Assembly: GCF_002234675.1 (NCBI RefSeq) | Contig: NC_019867.2 | Span: 7,057,561 to 7,121,560 of the forward strand | From: Oryzias latipes | Lineage: Eukaryota > Chordata > Actinopteri > Beloniformes > Adrianichthyidae | DNA: 64,000 nt | Reading direction: 5' to 3' | Part shown: positions 1-12,769 of the stretch, piece after piece | Position numbering within the stretch: the first letter of the stretch is position 1 | Layout of the letters: every line of letters starts with the position of its first letter | Made by a program: the position numbers and the translations under genes | Notes under the pieces: model-generated | Told to the model about the DNA's origin: nothing | The model's database searches: none | The model's input: only the letters and a program-made list of their open reading frames with translations

Positions 1-2
1 AA

Positions 3-3000
3 GAATTCCCGCTCCTGCTCTATCCCATGGCGGGCTGCTGCCCGAGCCGGGCGTCAGAGGTGAGATGTCAAACTCTCAAGTGAACCAACCAGAACAATTA
101 AATGAAAGTTTACTTATTTAAAGCACCGTTTGGATGCATTAGTCATGTGAAGGCTTCAAGATGGGTAATGCCTTTTTTTCAGAGGTCTGCCTCCTGGAGT
201 AACAGTAACAGACCACAGTTTTCAGGTATTTTTCTTTTCTTTACATAAAAGGGAACAGAAAAATGTCAAAACATTTTCCAAAACAATGAAATATTAAGCA
301 TTCAAGAGGCTGCGAGTCCTGGTGTTTATTATGCTGTTTTAATGTTTCATTAGGCTGCAGCTACTGTAAAAATCACGGTGGAGGCCGATTCAGAAGAAGA
401 GGGCAATGATGATGAACAGGAGGAAGTGGCGGCGGAACCGGATCAGAGAACATCTTTTTATTTCCGGGACAGAAACACTGAACGACAGTTTGAGCGCCTC
501 CAGGTTGGTCCAATCACACTTACATACTGTTGCTCCAAAAATGATTTGATACTCCTGTTATATTAGATGGAAGTAAGAGTAATTATTGTTTGACAGATGA
601 ATAAAGGTGGAAAGTGCAGATATTTACAGTGTGAAAATGTTTAGTTCAGATTATACTTTGTAATTTGAATGTGGTAAATTATTTACTATAAACACTGAGC
701 AGGTTTATTTAAAAGCTAAGTAGAGTTTGGGTTTTATTAGAAGTATGTGTAAATATTGAAATATATATGACTAAGGCTTAATAAATGCAGAATATAAACA
801 TTTATTCTTGAAATGTGCGTGCATTTGTGTCTGTGCTTTAGAGACACGGGGTGATTGGGGAGAGTTAGGGATTAAGGGTCAGAGTTCATTGGGGACACTC
901 CACTTCCTCAGTCAGCTGATCCCTGTTGAAACCTTTAGTTTTATCTCAAAAACAGGATTTTGGGGGTAAATTGTTGGCTTTTTAGTCTTCAGCTGATTGT
1001 GGTATGGTGTCCATCCCCTAGATGGAGCTGAAAGAGTATCGTCTCAGGCTGGCAGAGGAACGCAGGGCCAGGCTGAAGGCTGAGTCAAGACTATTGGAGG
1101 TCATTTTTTGTATTTCTGCTTCTTCATTAGTTATAACAAAAAAGAAACTCAAAAATGTACAGTAAGTCAGACGTATTGAGGTGATAATGCTCCCCTTGCT
1201 ACACTGTCCTCTTCTTTCCGGACAGTTTGAGTTGGAGAGTGCTCGCCTTCGTGATGCCAACCGCTCCCTGACAGAAGCCCTTACAGCCGCTCGCTCAGCA
1301 TCAGCACCGTCTGCTTTCAGCGCTTTTGAAGATGAGGCGGTCCTTCAAAGCATTGAGAACTCGTTCACTAAGTTCCATGCTTTCCTGGATCTCCTTAAAG
1401 ATGCTGGGTGAGACGCCACCTGTTTTGTTTTATCCATAAATGACATGTAGCTTGGGTAAATCTGTTCACTTCTGGTGTCACAGTTTTCTTTACTTTTGGC
1501 TGGAGTCCTTTTAGAATTTTTTGAATAATTCTAAAAAATGTGTTGATTCAACAAAAATAATTTATTTTATTTTATTTTGGTGGGGTTGGATGTTTAACTG
1601 GAAAGAAATGCAAATTTCATTTCTAACTAAATTCTAAATTTATTGGTTTGGCTTTTTTTTTTTTAAACTTGTTGAGAAAACTTTCATTTATGACATAAAA
1701 ACAATGTTTTGGAGGTTGCATGCAGGCTTCATGCTCTATTGCATGCAACTTAAAATAAAATCCAGCTGTAAAAGTTTTGGTTGTAGGCCAGGTAAGACAG
1801 ATAATCTCACATGTCACAATTGTTATGAGATTTTGAGTGACAGAAGGCTTGTGTTCTGCTTTTACACGCAGACAATTTTTATTTCCAGCATTTGGAGGAA
1901 CCAGCCATTTTTTAAATTTTGTTTGTAAATTCTCTTTTTTTTACCTACCGTAGTCTGAATTTGCAATTTAAAAATATAGTTTTGTATATTTTAGGTTCCT
2001 AAATTTTGTATTTTATTTTTGAAAAGAATTTTCATTAAATCTTATTTTTTTCTTTCTGTTCATCATGTCTTTTGTGTTATTTTCCTAATCTCAGCTTCAT
2101 AATCTTCATAAATTTCTCTGCCTAAAAATTCAATTTGTGCTTGATGATCCCAGATTTCAATAATCACTGATTAACTTTGAATCTTTAATTTGATTGATTG
2201 ATTGATTGATGGATTTCTACAATATCACTAGACTTGGTCAGATAGCGTCAATGGCCGGCATTGACGGGTCCGATTTCCAGCCTTTTGGGCGACCTCAGCT
2301 CTCCTCAACAGTTGGACCACATTTCGAAGGCACTGCCTCCCTCTCCACCATCGGGCCCAGAGATGTCCACACAAACAAAGATGCTGACCTTTTGGTAAGG
2401 ATTGCAATTAGTTGTTACACTCTGCAGGTTTATTGTTTGGTGGTTTTTTTGTTTTTTTACACTAGTTTATTTATGTTAACAGCAACACTTTAAATTCCTG
2501 CTTTTTCTGCAGCACGTTTACAGAAATAGATTTTTAGCTCAAAAGCAAGGCCAAATAGTGTTTATTTCTGTGTGGAATTGCATTCATTTTAACCAAAAAC
2601 TTTTCACTTTTGATTGTTTATGGAAAAGAAAATTGTTGCACAAAAAGCTGACTCTCAAAGTCAAAGGATGACCGATCTGATCAAAATTTCAGCTGAAATC
2701 ATTTTCCATCTCATCAGATTTGTGAGATGCCATTCCATGAAAACCGAGAATCTCTTTTAATTCCATTGTAATTTTAAGTTAGCTTTTTTAAAGCTTGAAA
2801 ATGTCTTTATTTATGGGTTACTCCATTTTTTTTATGTTTTTGGCCTTTTAGGGTTCCAATGGGATTTCTTCTGTCCCTGCTGACACAACACCCTGCAGAT
2901 CCCCATCTCCCGTACGGCCATCTTTGAACACCGACAGCGGGCTTCTTCCATGCAGTCGAGCCGTTGCCCTGACAAGAGACTCTGCAGTGAGCGTAGAAAA

Positions 3001-3370
3001 AGAACCTCATCAGTATTTAAAGCCTGATTTCGAGCCTGAGTCTGTGTGTGAGCGCAGTTACAGCAGCCAGAAATCCTTTGGTAGTAATTACTTTAGCAAA
3101 ACCTTCCAGACTCACCCAAACCCACATGAGAGCACTCGCAGCGGTTCCCATGGATACAGCCCCAACAGCAGCTTTGAGCACAGACATGCCTCGAGACAGA
3201 GCAGCGTGTCCCATGTTGGGTCATCCGAAAGCGTCTGTGACATTTTGAGTGACAAATCCGAGTCTGTGAGGTCCTTTGGAACACGAAATGGAAACATGGT
3301 GGCAGGTGGTCCGTCGGAGTCCGAGATCAGAGACAACATTTTTCTCTGGGAAAGGAAGACTGGAATCTAG
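3..3370 (+). CDS. Unidentified acidic/coiled-coil, Ser-rich protein (3' part or whole gene)
   Basis: Six exons join in frame with GT/AG borders: up to 59, 354-503, 1022-1099, 1226-1407, 2232-2394 and 2852-3370, with a TAG stop at 3368-3370. The first piece is open from position 3, so it may be an internal exon. It also holds an ATG at 27 that would start a 374-residue protein, although a C at -3 makes a weak start context. Numbering from that ATG, residues ~20-40 are very acidic ([13 protein letters not shown]). Residues ~45-110 are rich in Glu, Arg and Leu with heptad-like spacing and look like a coiled coil, including [16 protein letters not shown]. The last ~200 residues are Ser-rich and low in hydrophobics, so probably disordered, ending [14 protein letters not shown] recognise no enzyme domain, signal peptide or membrane segment and cannot name the family. 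A cytoskeletal or centrosomal scaffold would fit, but this is a guess. The exon structure itself is well supported. Confidence 0.82.
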
Positions 3371-3569
3371 TCGACAAAAAATGTGAAAGTTTCAAATATT
3401 GTTCTGTTTTTAGCATTTTAGTGCTGAGCGATGAGGGATAAGCTAAAGTGTGGAAAAAGTTTTATGGGATTGAGTAGAAATAATTTTTTTATTGGAACAT
3501 GTATTTTGGTAAAAGAAGAATGTTTGTTCTTGAAGTCTTCTTTGTCATTTATTTTCTCCAAATGTAAAC

Positions 3570-3575
3570 AATAAA
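3570..3575 (+). terminator. Polyadenylation signal of the coiled-coil gene
   Basis: AATAAA lies about 200 bases after the stop codon, within a T-rich 3' region. It is the first canonical signal downstream on this strand. Confidence 0.6.
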
Positions 3576-3758
3576 ACATTCTTGTTTATATTTCCTGCAA
3601 TATTTTTTAAAGTACCAGTATTGTTTGGTGAATATCGATGGTGATCTAAACTATTTCACTGCTTTTAAGTTGTTTTTGTCCAATGAAATTCCTCCTTTCT
3701 TGACGCCACCAACTCAACCTCAGATTCTCAATTGTACCGGGGTTTAGTTATATTTTAT

Positions 3759-3782
3759 AGGGTTAGGGTTAACCCTAACCCT
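3759..3782. repeat. Head-to-head telomere-like palindrome
   Basis: A 24-base perfect palindrome is made of two TTAGGG-type units meeting two CCCTAA-type units at a central TTAA. The unit is the vertebrate telomere repeat, but only about two copies lie on each side. Confidence 0.8.
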
Positions 3783-5187
3783 GTTTTCACCCCTTTTCCA
3801 ATGTTTTAAATAGTTTATATATATTTATATTCTTCATTCATTTTAAGTGGAACAGCTAGAAATGCTAAAGGCCTCTCACATTACACCGCAGGACCTTTAT
3901 CAGGTGTGCGATAAAGACAAGCCTGCAGTGCAGCATATGCACAATGTGTTGAATGAGTGATTTCCTATCAATGTACTGATCCCTCCGATAGATGGATTAT
4001 CAAAGCTCTCCCGCTTTTATGGCGTTATAGAAAGTTCGACGACATTAGCTTATTGTTATCGTTGTAAGGACACAGTCCCAGTGTGGCTGCAGCCTGGCAG
4101 GTACTTTCAGTGGAGCTGGATCCACATTTTATGACTTAACAGATCTGCGGATACAAAGACCACTGAGGGAGCATGGACTGAGTTCACAATGTTATCCAGG
4201 AGGAAACAGATAAAAATGCATTCTGGGGAGTGAGATAAAGGAAAAACAAAACACAAACTGTGACACAAAAGTGACCCACTTCAATATTTAGTAAATAGTT
4301 TCTACATGGGAGCTTTCTGCTACCTGGTGTTTGCTGTGGAGGCCGTATTTGACCCTGCTTGGGTTAATATGCCATGCCTTGGAGTGATTCTGGCATCTTG
4401 TGTGTGAATTAAACTCTTGTTTCATTATTACATAAGTCTGGCCCTCCAACTACACAGGAACGCCAAAAAGGAGAAGACGATTTACCCCACTGGTAGATTT
4501 CAGTAAACGTGGAAAGGGAAAAAAAAGTGACGTTTTACCCAATCTCAAGATATTTTATTTCTTTAGCTTTATTTTTAATCAGCAAAGTCCTGAGATAATA
4601 ATCTCTGTTTCAAAGGAGCTCTGGGAGTGAAAAGGGAGTCACTCCTACACAAACACGCCAAAGGACAATCAACGATGAAATTCATAAAACTATTTAAAAC
4701 ATTCTCATTTCCAGTTTTTTTTTTAAACTGCCCTGTAGGAACAGTCCCTTCAACTCCCAAGTCCTTTTGGAGATTGTTCCTCGTTGTCAGTACAGAATAC
4801 TGAAAAGCCACTTTCCCAGCTTCCATTCAAACGTTTGGTACTATTAGTAGCAAAGATTCTTGCAATCTTTAAAAAAAAAAATCGAGATATGAAAGAAGCA
4901 AATGCAGAATACCTTTATATACTAACATGCACCAATGAGTGAGTCTACAGTACTTTAGTGCTGACCAGCCCACATGTGTGTAAAGTTCACAGTGGTGAGT
5001 GTGTGGCTTACAGTTTGTGATGAATCGCATGATACACAGATACCAGAAGTTTCTATACTTGATTTGGGGCATTCATGTAGATAAGATCTCCATAATCTAA
5101 AATTGATTTTAAAAAGTGGCTTCCACCAGTTTAATTTTGATTTTTAAAAAAATGCTGTTTGTAAGAAAGGAAAGTGTGAGTCTCTGT

Positions 5188-5285
5188 GTGGCTCTGCACT
5201 GGACCTCTGTACCCCGCCTTTGGCCGAAAGCAACCGAGAACGCTGCAGCAACCCCGAGAAAAAATAGATGGATGGATGGACGGAA
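5188..5285 (+). repeat. SINE-like 3' fragment with GATG tail
   Basis: The text around ACCCCGCCTTTGGCCGAAAG, then GCTGCAGCAACCCCGAGA, then a (GATG)n tail matches the common 3' end of a fish interspersed repeat. It resembles the 3' part of the better copy at 52223-52592. The 5' part is missing. Confidence 0.65.
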
Positions 5286-6345
5286 GAAAATTAAATGAAA
5301 AAAGACCCCTTTTGTGTCCAAACTTGTTTCCTGTTGCAACAAGTGAACAGTGCGGTTTCAATGTCAAGCCAACCTCCTTGACATGAACATTTGAACCAGT
5401 CAAGACTGTATGGATCATTTCAAAATATTGAAATTCTGCTGTTTCTAAAGGGCCAGACTTGTTGAACTGCTAAAAACAAGACTTGATATGCTACTATCGC
5501 AGAACAAGCCACATTCAGCCTTTATATGACCCGTTATCAGTCTGATAGCTGCATTACACACTCTCATCAGGGGGTACCTGAGGTAATGTCTCGCCCAATA
5601 GCAGATCAGCATTCAGACCGTCAAGGCCAAGAATCAAAGCACCAAGTCACCGATCAGCTCTGTTTCTTTTAAGTTACAGTACAAGATGTAGTTTTGTTCT
5701 CATTTCTATTTGTGAATTTGCACCATTTGTCATTTGGAAAAAGATTTTCTGATTTATGCCAATCTAAGTTCATAAAGAAACTTATTGTTGCCATGAAAGT
5801 ATAAAACATGACCGAAGACCAAAAACAATACTTCCAAAGTAGAGCAAAGAAAAAAAAAGCTAAGCAAACAGAAATCTGATTTACAACACGTAGTCCTTAG
5901 TTCTTCTTGATACAAGTTTAATTTTAGATTTGTGCAGGTAAAAGATTACATGAGGCTGACCTAAAACAAGAGATGAGTCTCTGCACGTATTCCCTTTTCA
6001 ACATCACCTTATCATTTCAGTTAGTGGTGCATCCACATTGTGACGCAGTCACTTTGATCAGCTACCAACCAAACAGAAACACAGTATTCTTTAAATACTG
6101 TTATCAGTGCGGCATTAATGTAATCTGTTTATAGGTTGAGCAAATGATCAGTCAATAGTTCCATCAAACCAAAGTACAGACCAAAGTGCACCTATATTAG
6201 GGCATGCTTATGTTGGTGGTGTTAATAAACTACTGGAATAATTTTATGTTGCTGCAGGAGATCAAGTTGAAAGCTAATATTCTGTCAAATGAAATGAGAA
6301 TACACAGGTTCTATGAAAGGACAAGAGTATTTAATGGTTTACAAT

Positions 6346-6351
6346 TTTATT
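6346..6351 (-). terminator. cdo1: Candidate cdo1 polyadenylation signal
   Basis: TTTATT on the plus strand is AATAAA on the cdo1 strand, about 790 bases after the stop at 7142. This would give a 3' UTR of reasonable size for this gene, but other AT-rich signals could serve. Confidence 0.35.
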
Positions 6352-7141
6352 ACAGCATCAAATGTAATGACAGCTATGAGAAATCGGACCGTTAATGTAC
6401 AGCTCCACTCCTGAGAGACGTTTCACCCAAACTCACCGACTCCCATAAGAATATTGCATCTACATTAACGACTATGAACACATGTAAGATGTTTGTGTTT
6501 TTTTGATTTATAAACGTCTTCACTAAACAGGAAACCCTGCAAATAAATTACAAGCATCGCAACATCACAACACTGAAGCTTTACATTTTACGACACACAA
6601 CATACATTTGTAGTTAAAACTGTACAAATATTGCCACTTTCCTTGACAGTTTTCAGGAAAAACAATTTGAGTGGTATAAATCACCATTAAGTACAACAAT
6701 AAAATTATGATTGCAGTAATTTTTTTTCTAAGAATAACCTTTTTTTTTTTTTACTCTATTACAGCAGTGTTCCTTTTTTTTTTTAAATGCAAAAGCTCTA
6801 CATTTTCAGTGTGGGCCAGAACTGTGTGGTTGCACAGGATAGACAGGAATGTTGTTATTGGGAAAAGGGTCTCTTTGGGCCCAGCAAACAAAAGGCAGAT
6901 TCAATCCATGTCCGAGCCCATTCATGCATTCGTCCTGTGCTCATCAGTATTTGCCAAGCTCACACTGAGCAGCAATAAAGCCATTCTAATTAGCGGGTTG
7001 TCCGCTCGAAACAAGCCCCCTCTTGATTTGAAAATGGGTTGCTTTCTCGTAGTTGGTCCACATTTCGCTTCCCCGGCAGTTCCTGCTTCATAACATTTTC
7101 AAATGCATGTCTTCCTCGTCCGCAGCCTCCTTTGGTGACCG

Positions 7142-9646
7142 TTAGTTGTTTTCCTGAGAAACTGCGGTCTCCTAAGAAATAAAAGCGACACAGATTGACT
7201 CGTCAGCATCATTAGTCAATGAATTATACCCTTCAGCCACGCTTTTCCAGAAGTTCAAACATTGCGCGGAGCGGAGCTCCATGTGGACAAATAAAATTTT
7301 CCATTCAAACGTGCCTTGCTGGATGACCCCAAAAAGACAAAATCAGACCACAAAACCTGTCCCGCACTTTGGGCATATTTACTTATCTTATCTTCACTGT
7401 TTGATGTTGCAATCAAATGAACTAACGCAAAAGTTAATGCTCAAAGTGTGCTTATACAACCTGAAGATAAGCTCATGTTGGCAGGGTGGCTAAACAAGGT
7501 AAACGTCTACCTGTAGATGACGCTTTCAGTCAGAACAAACTTGTTTCTGAGTTCATGAGCCTCCAACGAAAGGGCTCAAATCATTGAAACACAATTTATT
7601 TTCCTTTGCTAAAAAAAAAAGTTTACTGTGAGAAAGATAGTTTGTTGGAAAGGAAAGGAAGAAAGGAAACTTTCTTTAAGCCATTTGCCCAAATCTGCCT
7701 CAGTTGCTAACAAGCTGAGTTTAACAACAGTGGAAAACTATATAAACCTCCCACTTCCTGCCTCTTTTGTGAGGATGCCTGAGTTAAAACTTTCCATAGT
7801 TCCTGTCTGGACGTGTTTGTTACAAAACAAAACTGTTATTTTATAGGAACACATGATTTATGCTACAAATTATGGATCTAATCCAACACTGTTTCAAGGT
7901 TGCAGTAAAAGTTTTGCACAGATTTTATTTTACTGACATCTTTTGTTAAACTATTTATTTTGTGGTGACTTTCGTATGAAAAGTGCTATGTAAATAAAGA
8001 TGGATTTGATTTTGATCTTCGTACACATTAATGCAATTAAAGACACGAGAAACAAGTCTTACAAATGGAGTCCTTTCTCCGTATTTGCTCCAGAAGGTCA
8101 TTTTGACTGTGTTCTTGTGTCCTGTCCGTTGGTCAAAAGTCTGGCAGGTCTCAAACGGGGGGCTGTACAGGTGCAGACTCACTGCACACTCTGTGTGGCT
8201 GACATTTTCCACGCGATGCAGACCGATGGAATCTGAAACCGGCACGAAGAAGAACATTTATGGTACAAACTTTTGCCTGGCTCCACTGAGATCAAATCAA
8301 GATTTCCAGCAGTACAAACCAAACATTGCACTCTACTGTAAAAAAAAAAGTACGTTGATACTGATCTAAGAACAGACGTTAATGATCAACTCAATCACAA
8401 AAGGATCTGAAGAAACAAATCTGTTTGGTTTCTTACCATTGATGTAAGCAACCTTGTTTTCTTGGAGGACTCTCTGGGACTTTGTGACCATGTCTCCCTG
8501 CGACTTGCCGTCCGGCCAATGAAAAAGCGTCTCCTTGAGCTGGCCCTGCAACAGCTTCATGAAACAGTGGGAGTTTGTGTGATCGTGGATGCTACTGCAG
8601 AGTGGGAAAGAACAAACAAGCGTGCAGCATCAGAACATGTCCTCAAGTACAGAGTTGATGGATCGGCATATCTAAATGTATACTTGTTCAAAAATCTCTG
8701 TGGTAATGTATACATTTTCTGAACCATAACACCTTAAAATTATATATTTTTTTTGAATCAGTGAAACTCACCTTCCATGACCTTCACCCCAGCAGAGAAT
8801 CATAAGATTAAACTTGTCGTTGCCTTTATCCACCAGGTTCCTCGTGTACCTGTGGACAGGTGAATAAACAGACGCGTCTCTTAAAATCCAAGTTTTTCTG
8901 AAGTAAAAAAAAAAGAGACTTTCTACTTTCTAATCTCTCAGAAATTGTATCTCTCAACAAAAATTCAGAAATTGGGATTTTCATAATCAAAATTTCAGTC
9001 TAAGGTAAAGCAGGTTTGACAATTTGTAATCATCCCAATCCCATCGATCTGTCAACTGCTCTTCAGCCATTGACTGCTCCCTCATTCTGCGGGTGTGTTT
9101 GTGTCCTCAGCATTGATTGGATGGCGCAGTCACAACAATCCACGGGACACTGCAGCAGGACGCTTTTTGAACAAAACCTCCAAAGAATGAAACTAAGAGT
9201 TCTGGAACGAGGAAAGAATCTGTTCTTCATCCTCCAGACCCTCAGCCTTTCAGTTTGAACTAATCCATCAAAGTATTCTTTTCTGCCTTAAAAATTCAAT
9301 GACATTTAAATACAAAATACCCTTTCAGTGTGATTAAAATAATATTAAGTCAGTATTCATTCTAATTTAGTAAAAAAAAATGTTAAACAAAATAATAAAG
9401 TTCAAAGATGCATCTGTGTAATAAAAAAGTTATTATTGCAGCATAAAATGTTGTGAGTTGAGAGGCTGGATCTCACCTGTACTGGTCAAACTTTGCATAT
9501 TTCCTCCACTCGTGAGGCTTGCTCTCATAGGACTCCATGAGGTTCTGCACCTCCTCCACATTGATGCGGTCGCTCTGGAAGATCTGGTGCAGAGTTTTGA
9601 TCAGCTCGTCTAGAGTTTCGGGCTTCACCAGCTCGGTTTGCTCCAT
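7142..9646 (-). CDS. cdo1: Cysteine dioxygenase type 1, complete, five exons
   Basis: Encodes cytosolic cysteine dioxygenase, the non-haem Fe(II) enzyme that oxidises L-cysteine to cysteine sulfinate, the entry step to taurine and sulfate. Coding exons on the minus strand are 9646-9477, 8849-8772, 8594-8437, 8232-8063 and 7171-7142, all with consensus splice sites, giving 201 residues (human 200). The cupin iron ligands are visible in [12 protein letters not shown] (His86, His88) and in [10 protein letters not shown] (His141). The Cys93-Tyr158 pair that forms the thioether cofactor is also present. One extra residue before Met118 accounts for the +1 numbering compared with human. The last exon encodes only nine residues, ETAVSQENN, and is easily missed because exon 4 reads on into intron 4. 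I start at the MEQTE methionine, as in the family. An in-frame ATG at 9739 lies at or upstream of the likely transcription start. Confidence 0.97.
7955..8030 (+). repeat. LINE/SINE-like 3' tail in cdo1 intron 4
   Basis: AAAAGTGCTATGTAAATAAA followed by GGATTTGATTTTGAT-type repeats resembles the 3' end shared by many fish LINE-derived repeats. It is short and lies antisense to cdo1. Confidence 0.5.
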
Positions 9647-9757
9647 CTCTGTGCTGCAGAGGGGTGGGGGTGGGGGGTTCTCTGTCCGCGTGCGTTCCAC
9701 TTCGGCCTCAGGGAAACTACTACTCAGTACTTGTGCCAACTTCGCACGCTCCTTTAG

Positions 9758-9765
9758 TTTTTATA
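9758..9765 (-). promoter_or_regulatory. cdo1: TATA box of cdo1
   Basis: TATAAAAA on the minus strand predicts transcription starting about 30 bases downstream, near 9730. This leaves a 5' UTR of roughly 85 bases before the ATG at 9646 and argues against use of the upstream ATG at 9739. Confidence 0.65.
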
Positions 9766-11967
9766 CGCTGGGACCAAAATTTGGGGACGAACCGTTGAAG
9801 GACTGTACCATTATTGGTGGGGAAAAAAAGGTGAACGCCCACAATTCACATACATATTTAAATAAAGTTAGAGACTACATACTACATAATACAAAACAAA
9901 CGATTGTTTATTTCCTCCACATAAACAGTTGTATTTATTTTAAAGTACATGGGGTTTTAAAGGGAACAGAGTCATTTCATAGCTTAACTTTCACTTGGAC
10001 TAATCCTTTGTGATTTCTGTTTTACCCAACACCCCCTTCTAACCCCTCGTTTTCGTTTCCCATCAACTCAAACAATTTATAAATCACTGCAAAATGTTTT
10101 TTTTTTAATTGTTATTATTTTATTTTTTTAAAGCGGAGTGGATATTTCTGTTTAAAAGAGACATTTTATTTATTTGGACTGATGGTTTTGTTGAGGGGAC
10201 AAACTCTTGTAGTTCTGTTCAGATTATTTCACAGATATTGTCCAGTAAAAAATATTTAATAATTTTGAAACTGATAAAAAAACCAAAGTATCAAAAATAC
10301 AAACTAGTTGACCTATAAAAAAACTGTTTCATTTTCTGCAGATAGATGGTCAAAATGTTGCTCAAATCGTGAAAATCTGTAAATATGTTTTTGGATGGTC
10401 AAGATTATTTAGACTTTTTTCTCATCAAAATGTTGTTTCGCTCTTTGGAGTTCTTCTTCCTTCAACTGTAAATCACTCGGAAACACAAACATGTCAGCCT
10501 CTCACAGTTCTTTGTGTCCTCCACAGCGATAAAAGCTCTTATTGTGAAAAAGAGTTAATTGCTGGTTAAGTGAGGTGAGAACAAAATGTTCACTCTGTGT
10601 TTATTGTCTGGAGTTCTGCGTCGGTGAAATGCAAAAAATATTTCAAATGGAAATAAAATGCTGAAAAAAAAACTACTTTTATTGGTGCCACTTCTATTTA
10701 AAAAATACCAATATTTTTTTAAAATCATAATTAGAAGTTCAGAACGTATTTATTCATTCAATTAAATTATGCAACTAACTGCATTTTTATCAGATCTGTA
10801 AGAATAGTGAAGCATAAAGCTTTTTTTACCCGACATTTGACAAATGTTATTATCCTGTGTGGGTGAGGAGGCGTCTAACCAGCAGCATGGAAAGTGGAGA
10901 ACTTTCTTTAAAAAAGTTTCGCTCTCAGCTGCCACATCATCAGTCCCAGATGTTTTCCAGCCCCAACCCCTGGCATGAACCTCAGTCTGGGACACATGAA
11001 ACAATAAACCTTATGATTATGTTTTACAGGCTGAACAGTAGGGCATTCCAGATGCTTCCTAATAGTGCAATAAAAAATGCTTATGCAATACTACAAATAA
11101 CAATTATAAATTTGAGCAGAATTAAAAGTTAAATATGTGTCAAGCATATAACTTGACTTAAGAAAAAGGTTTACATTTAAGTAAAAACAACCAACAGGCA
11201 ATGAACTTATTGCCAGAAAACTGAAAAATAACATAGTAATTATAATTAAAATAAAAGTGGGATCTGTGAAAATGTTAATTTTATTTGGACCTGAACTTTT
11301 GTAGCAACCCAATAGAGCAGAAAAACACCTAAATTAAAGAGCAGACAAAGTGACCCGAATGAGTGAGAATATTTATAGACACTTCTCTTTGGAGTTTCCT
11401 ATCGGGAACCAATAATTACCTCAGATTGCAACGTTTTGTCTAGATCTTCTTAATGCTTCTTAATGTCTCAGGCCATTTACACTTAAGGCTTTTTATTCAT
11501 TTAATTATTCATACACTGAATGGTGAAAGTTTTTTTTCTTTTTAATTAACTCATCAAAACATTCATTTCCTGACGGTGGGAGATGTCTGTTACTTTGCAT
11601 TCCGTTTTTTAAAAAAATATAAATCAAATTAGACTGTTTTTTGTCTTTGACAGCTTATATGACCACAAGAGAAAGGTCCCAATTTAAAAAAATGACATTT
11701 AAAACAAAAATAAAAACAAGAACACTTTTTTTCATCACATATAAATGCGTTTGTGTTTATGTGTAATTGAACTTTAACAAATATGCCATTTAGACCAATG
11801 TCATCCTCATTTTTGCCTCACATTTTAGTAAAAAAACTAATATTTAAAACCAGCATACATAAGATTTTTACTACAACATTTTTACCACACCCCCAAATGC
11901 AAGATGGGACATTTGCATAATTCTAGTTTTTTCTGAGCATTTTTTCAAGAGTTTATTGGTATTTCAG

Positions 11968-12017
11968 TATGAGGTTCCATTTGCACAAACGGAACCTCAT
12001 ACAAATGGAACCTCATA
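11968..12017. repeat. Small inverted repeat (hairpin)
   Basis: TATGAGGTTCCATTTG at 11968-11983 is matched perfectly by its reverse complement at 12002-12017. An additional GGAACCTCATA copy lies in the loop at 11991-12001. Confidence 0.8.
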
Positions 12018-12769
12018 ATTTGAAGCCATACTTTAGGTAATGTCAAACATTTGTGTGTGAAGAGGATTTATTAAAAACGAATGCAATTTTAAAAAAATGG
12101 GAGTAAAAAAAACAGTTTGACATATTATTAATAGAATATGTAGTAAAGGCACACAAAAAAACTAATAGAATTAAAAAATAAATAATCAGTAAAAGCAAAA
12201 GAAATGTATGGTATAAATGTTCTTTTTGCTTACTTGTTTGTTTTCTAGTAGCTTGAGTTAGATGTGGCATTATTATAAGAACAAGCTGTGACAATTGTGT
12301 TGTACGCTCAAGTATGCCCCCTTGTGGATACATAGCAACATTATTAGATAAATTGAAGTTGATGTAAAAATGAAACCCTTGAAATAATAATTTAATCCAC
12401 ATAGATCTGCACTAAAACACAACTATAAAAAAGTGATAGAGCTAAATAAAACACTTGACTGATAGAAACTTCCACTGTGAACTGTAAAAGTCCAAATCCC
12501 TGCTTACACGTTCAGCACCTCTCTTTTAAAAAGCTATTTCTGATATTGAGTTTTAATAAACGGTCTAGATTTGGGATCTTTGAAATTGATAGCACCTTGA
12601 GTTAACATTTTAATTTTAAAGAAATGTAAATTAAGCATTGATAATTTGAATTTCTTTAAAATTTACAGTAACAGCTTGCACAAACATAGTTACAGTAAGA
12701 GAGGTTAGTTTCATCAGTAAATGTTAATTGCAAACACAGTTTATTTTTTTTTTTTTATTTATTTTTTTT

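Larger units (their letters stand above)
3600..6345. other. Tail-to-tail intergenic region
   Basis: This lies between the 3' end of the coiled-coil gene and the probable 3' end of cdo1. It is AT-rich with only short chance reading frames. It holds a telomere-like palindrome near 3770 and a SINE-like tail near 5190-5285. I see no other gene or RNA. Confidence 0.6.

Noticed and set aside
9647..9739. N-terminal extension of cdo1 from an upstream in-frame ATG
   Set aside because: The TATA box places transcription start near 9730, and the family begins at the MEQTE methionine (9646).
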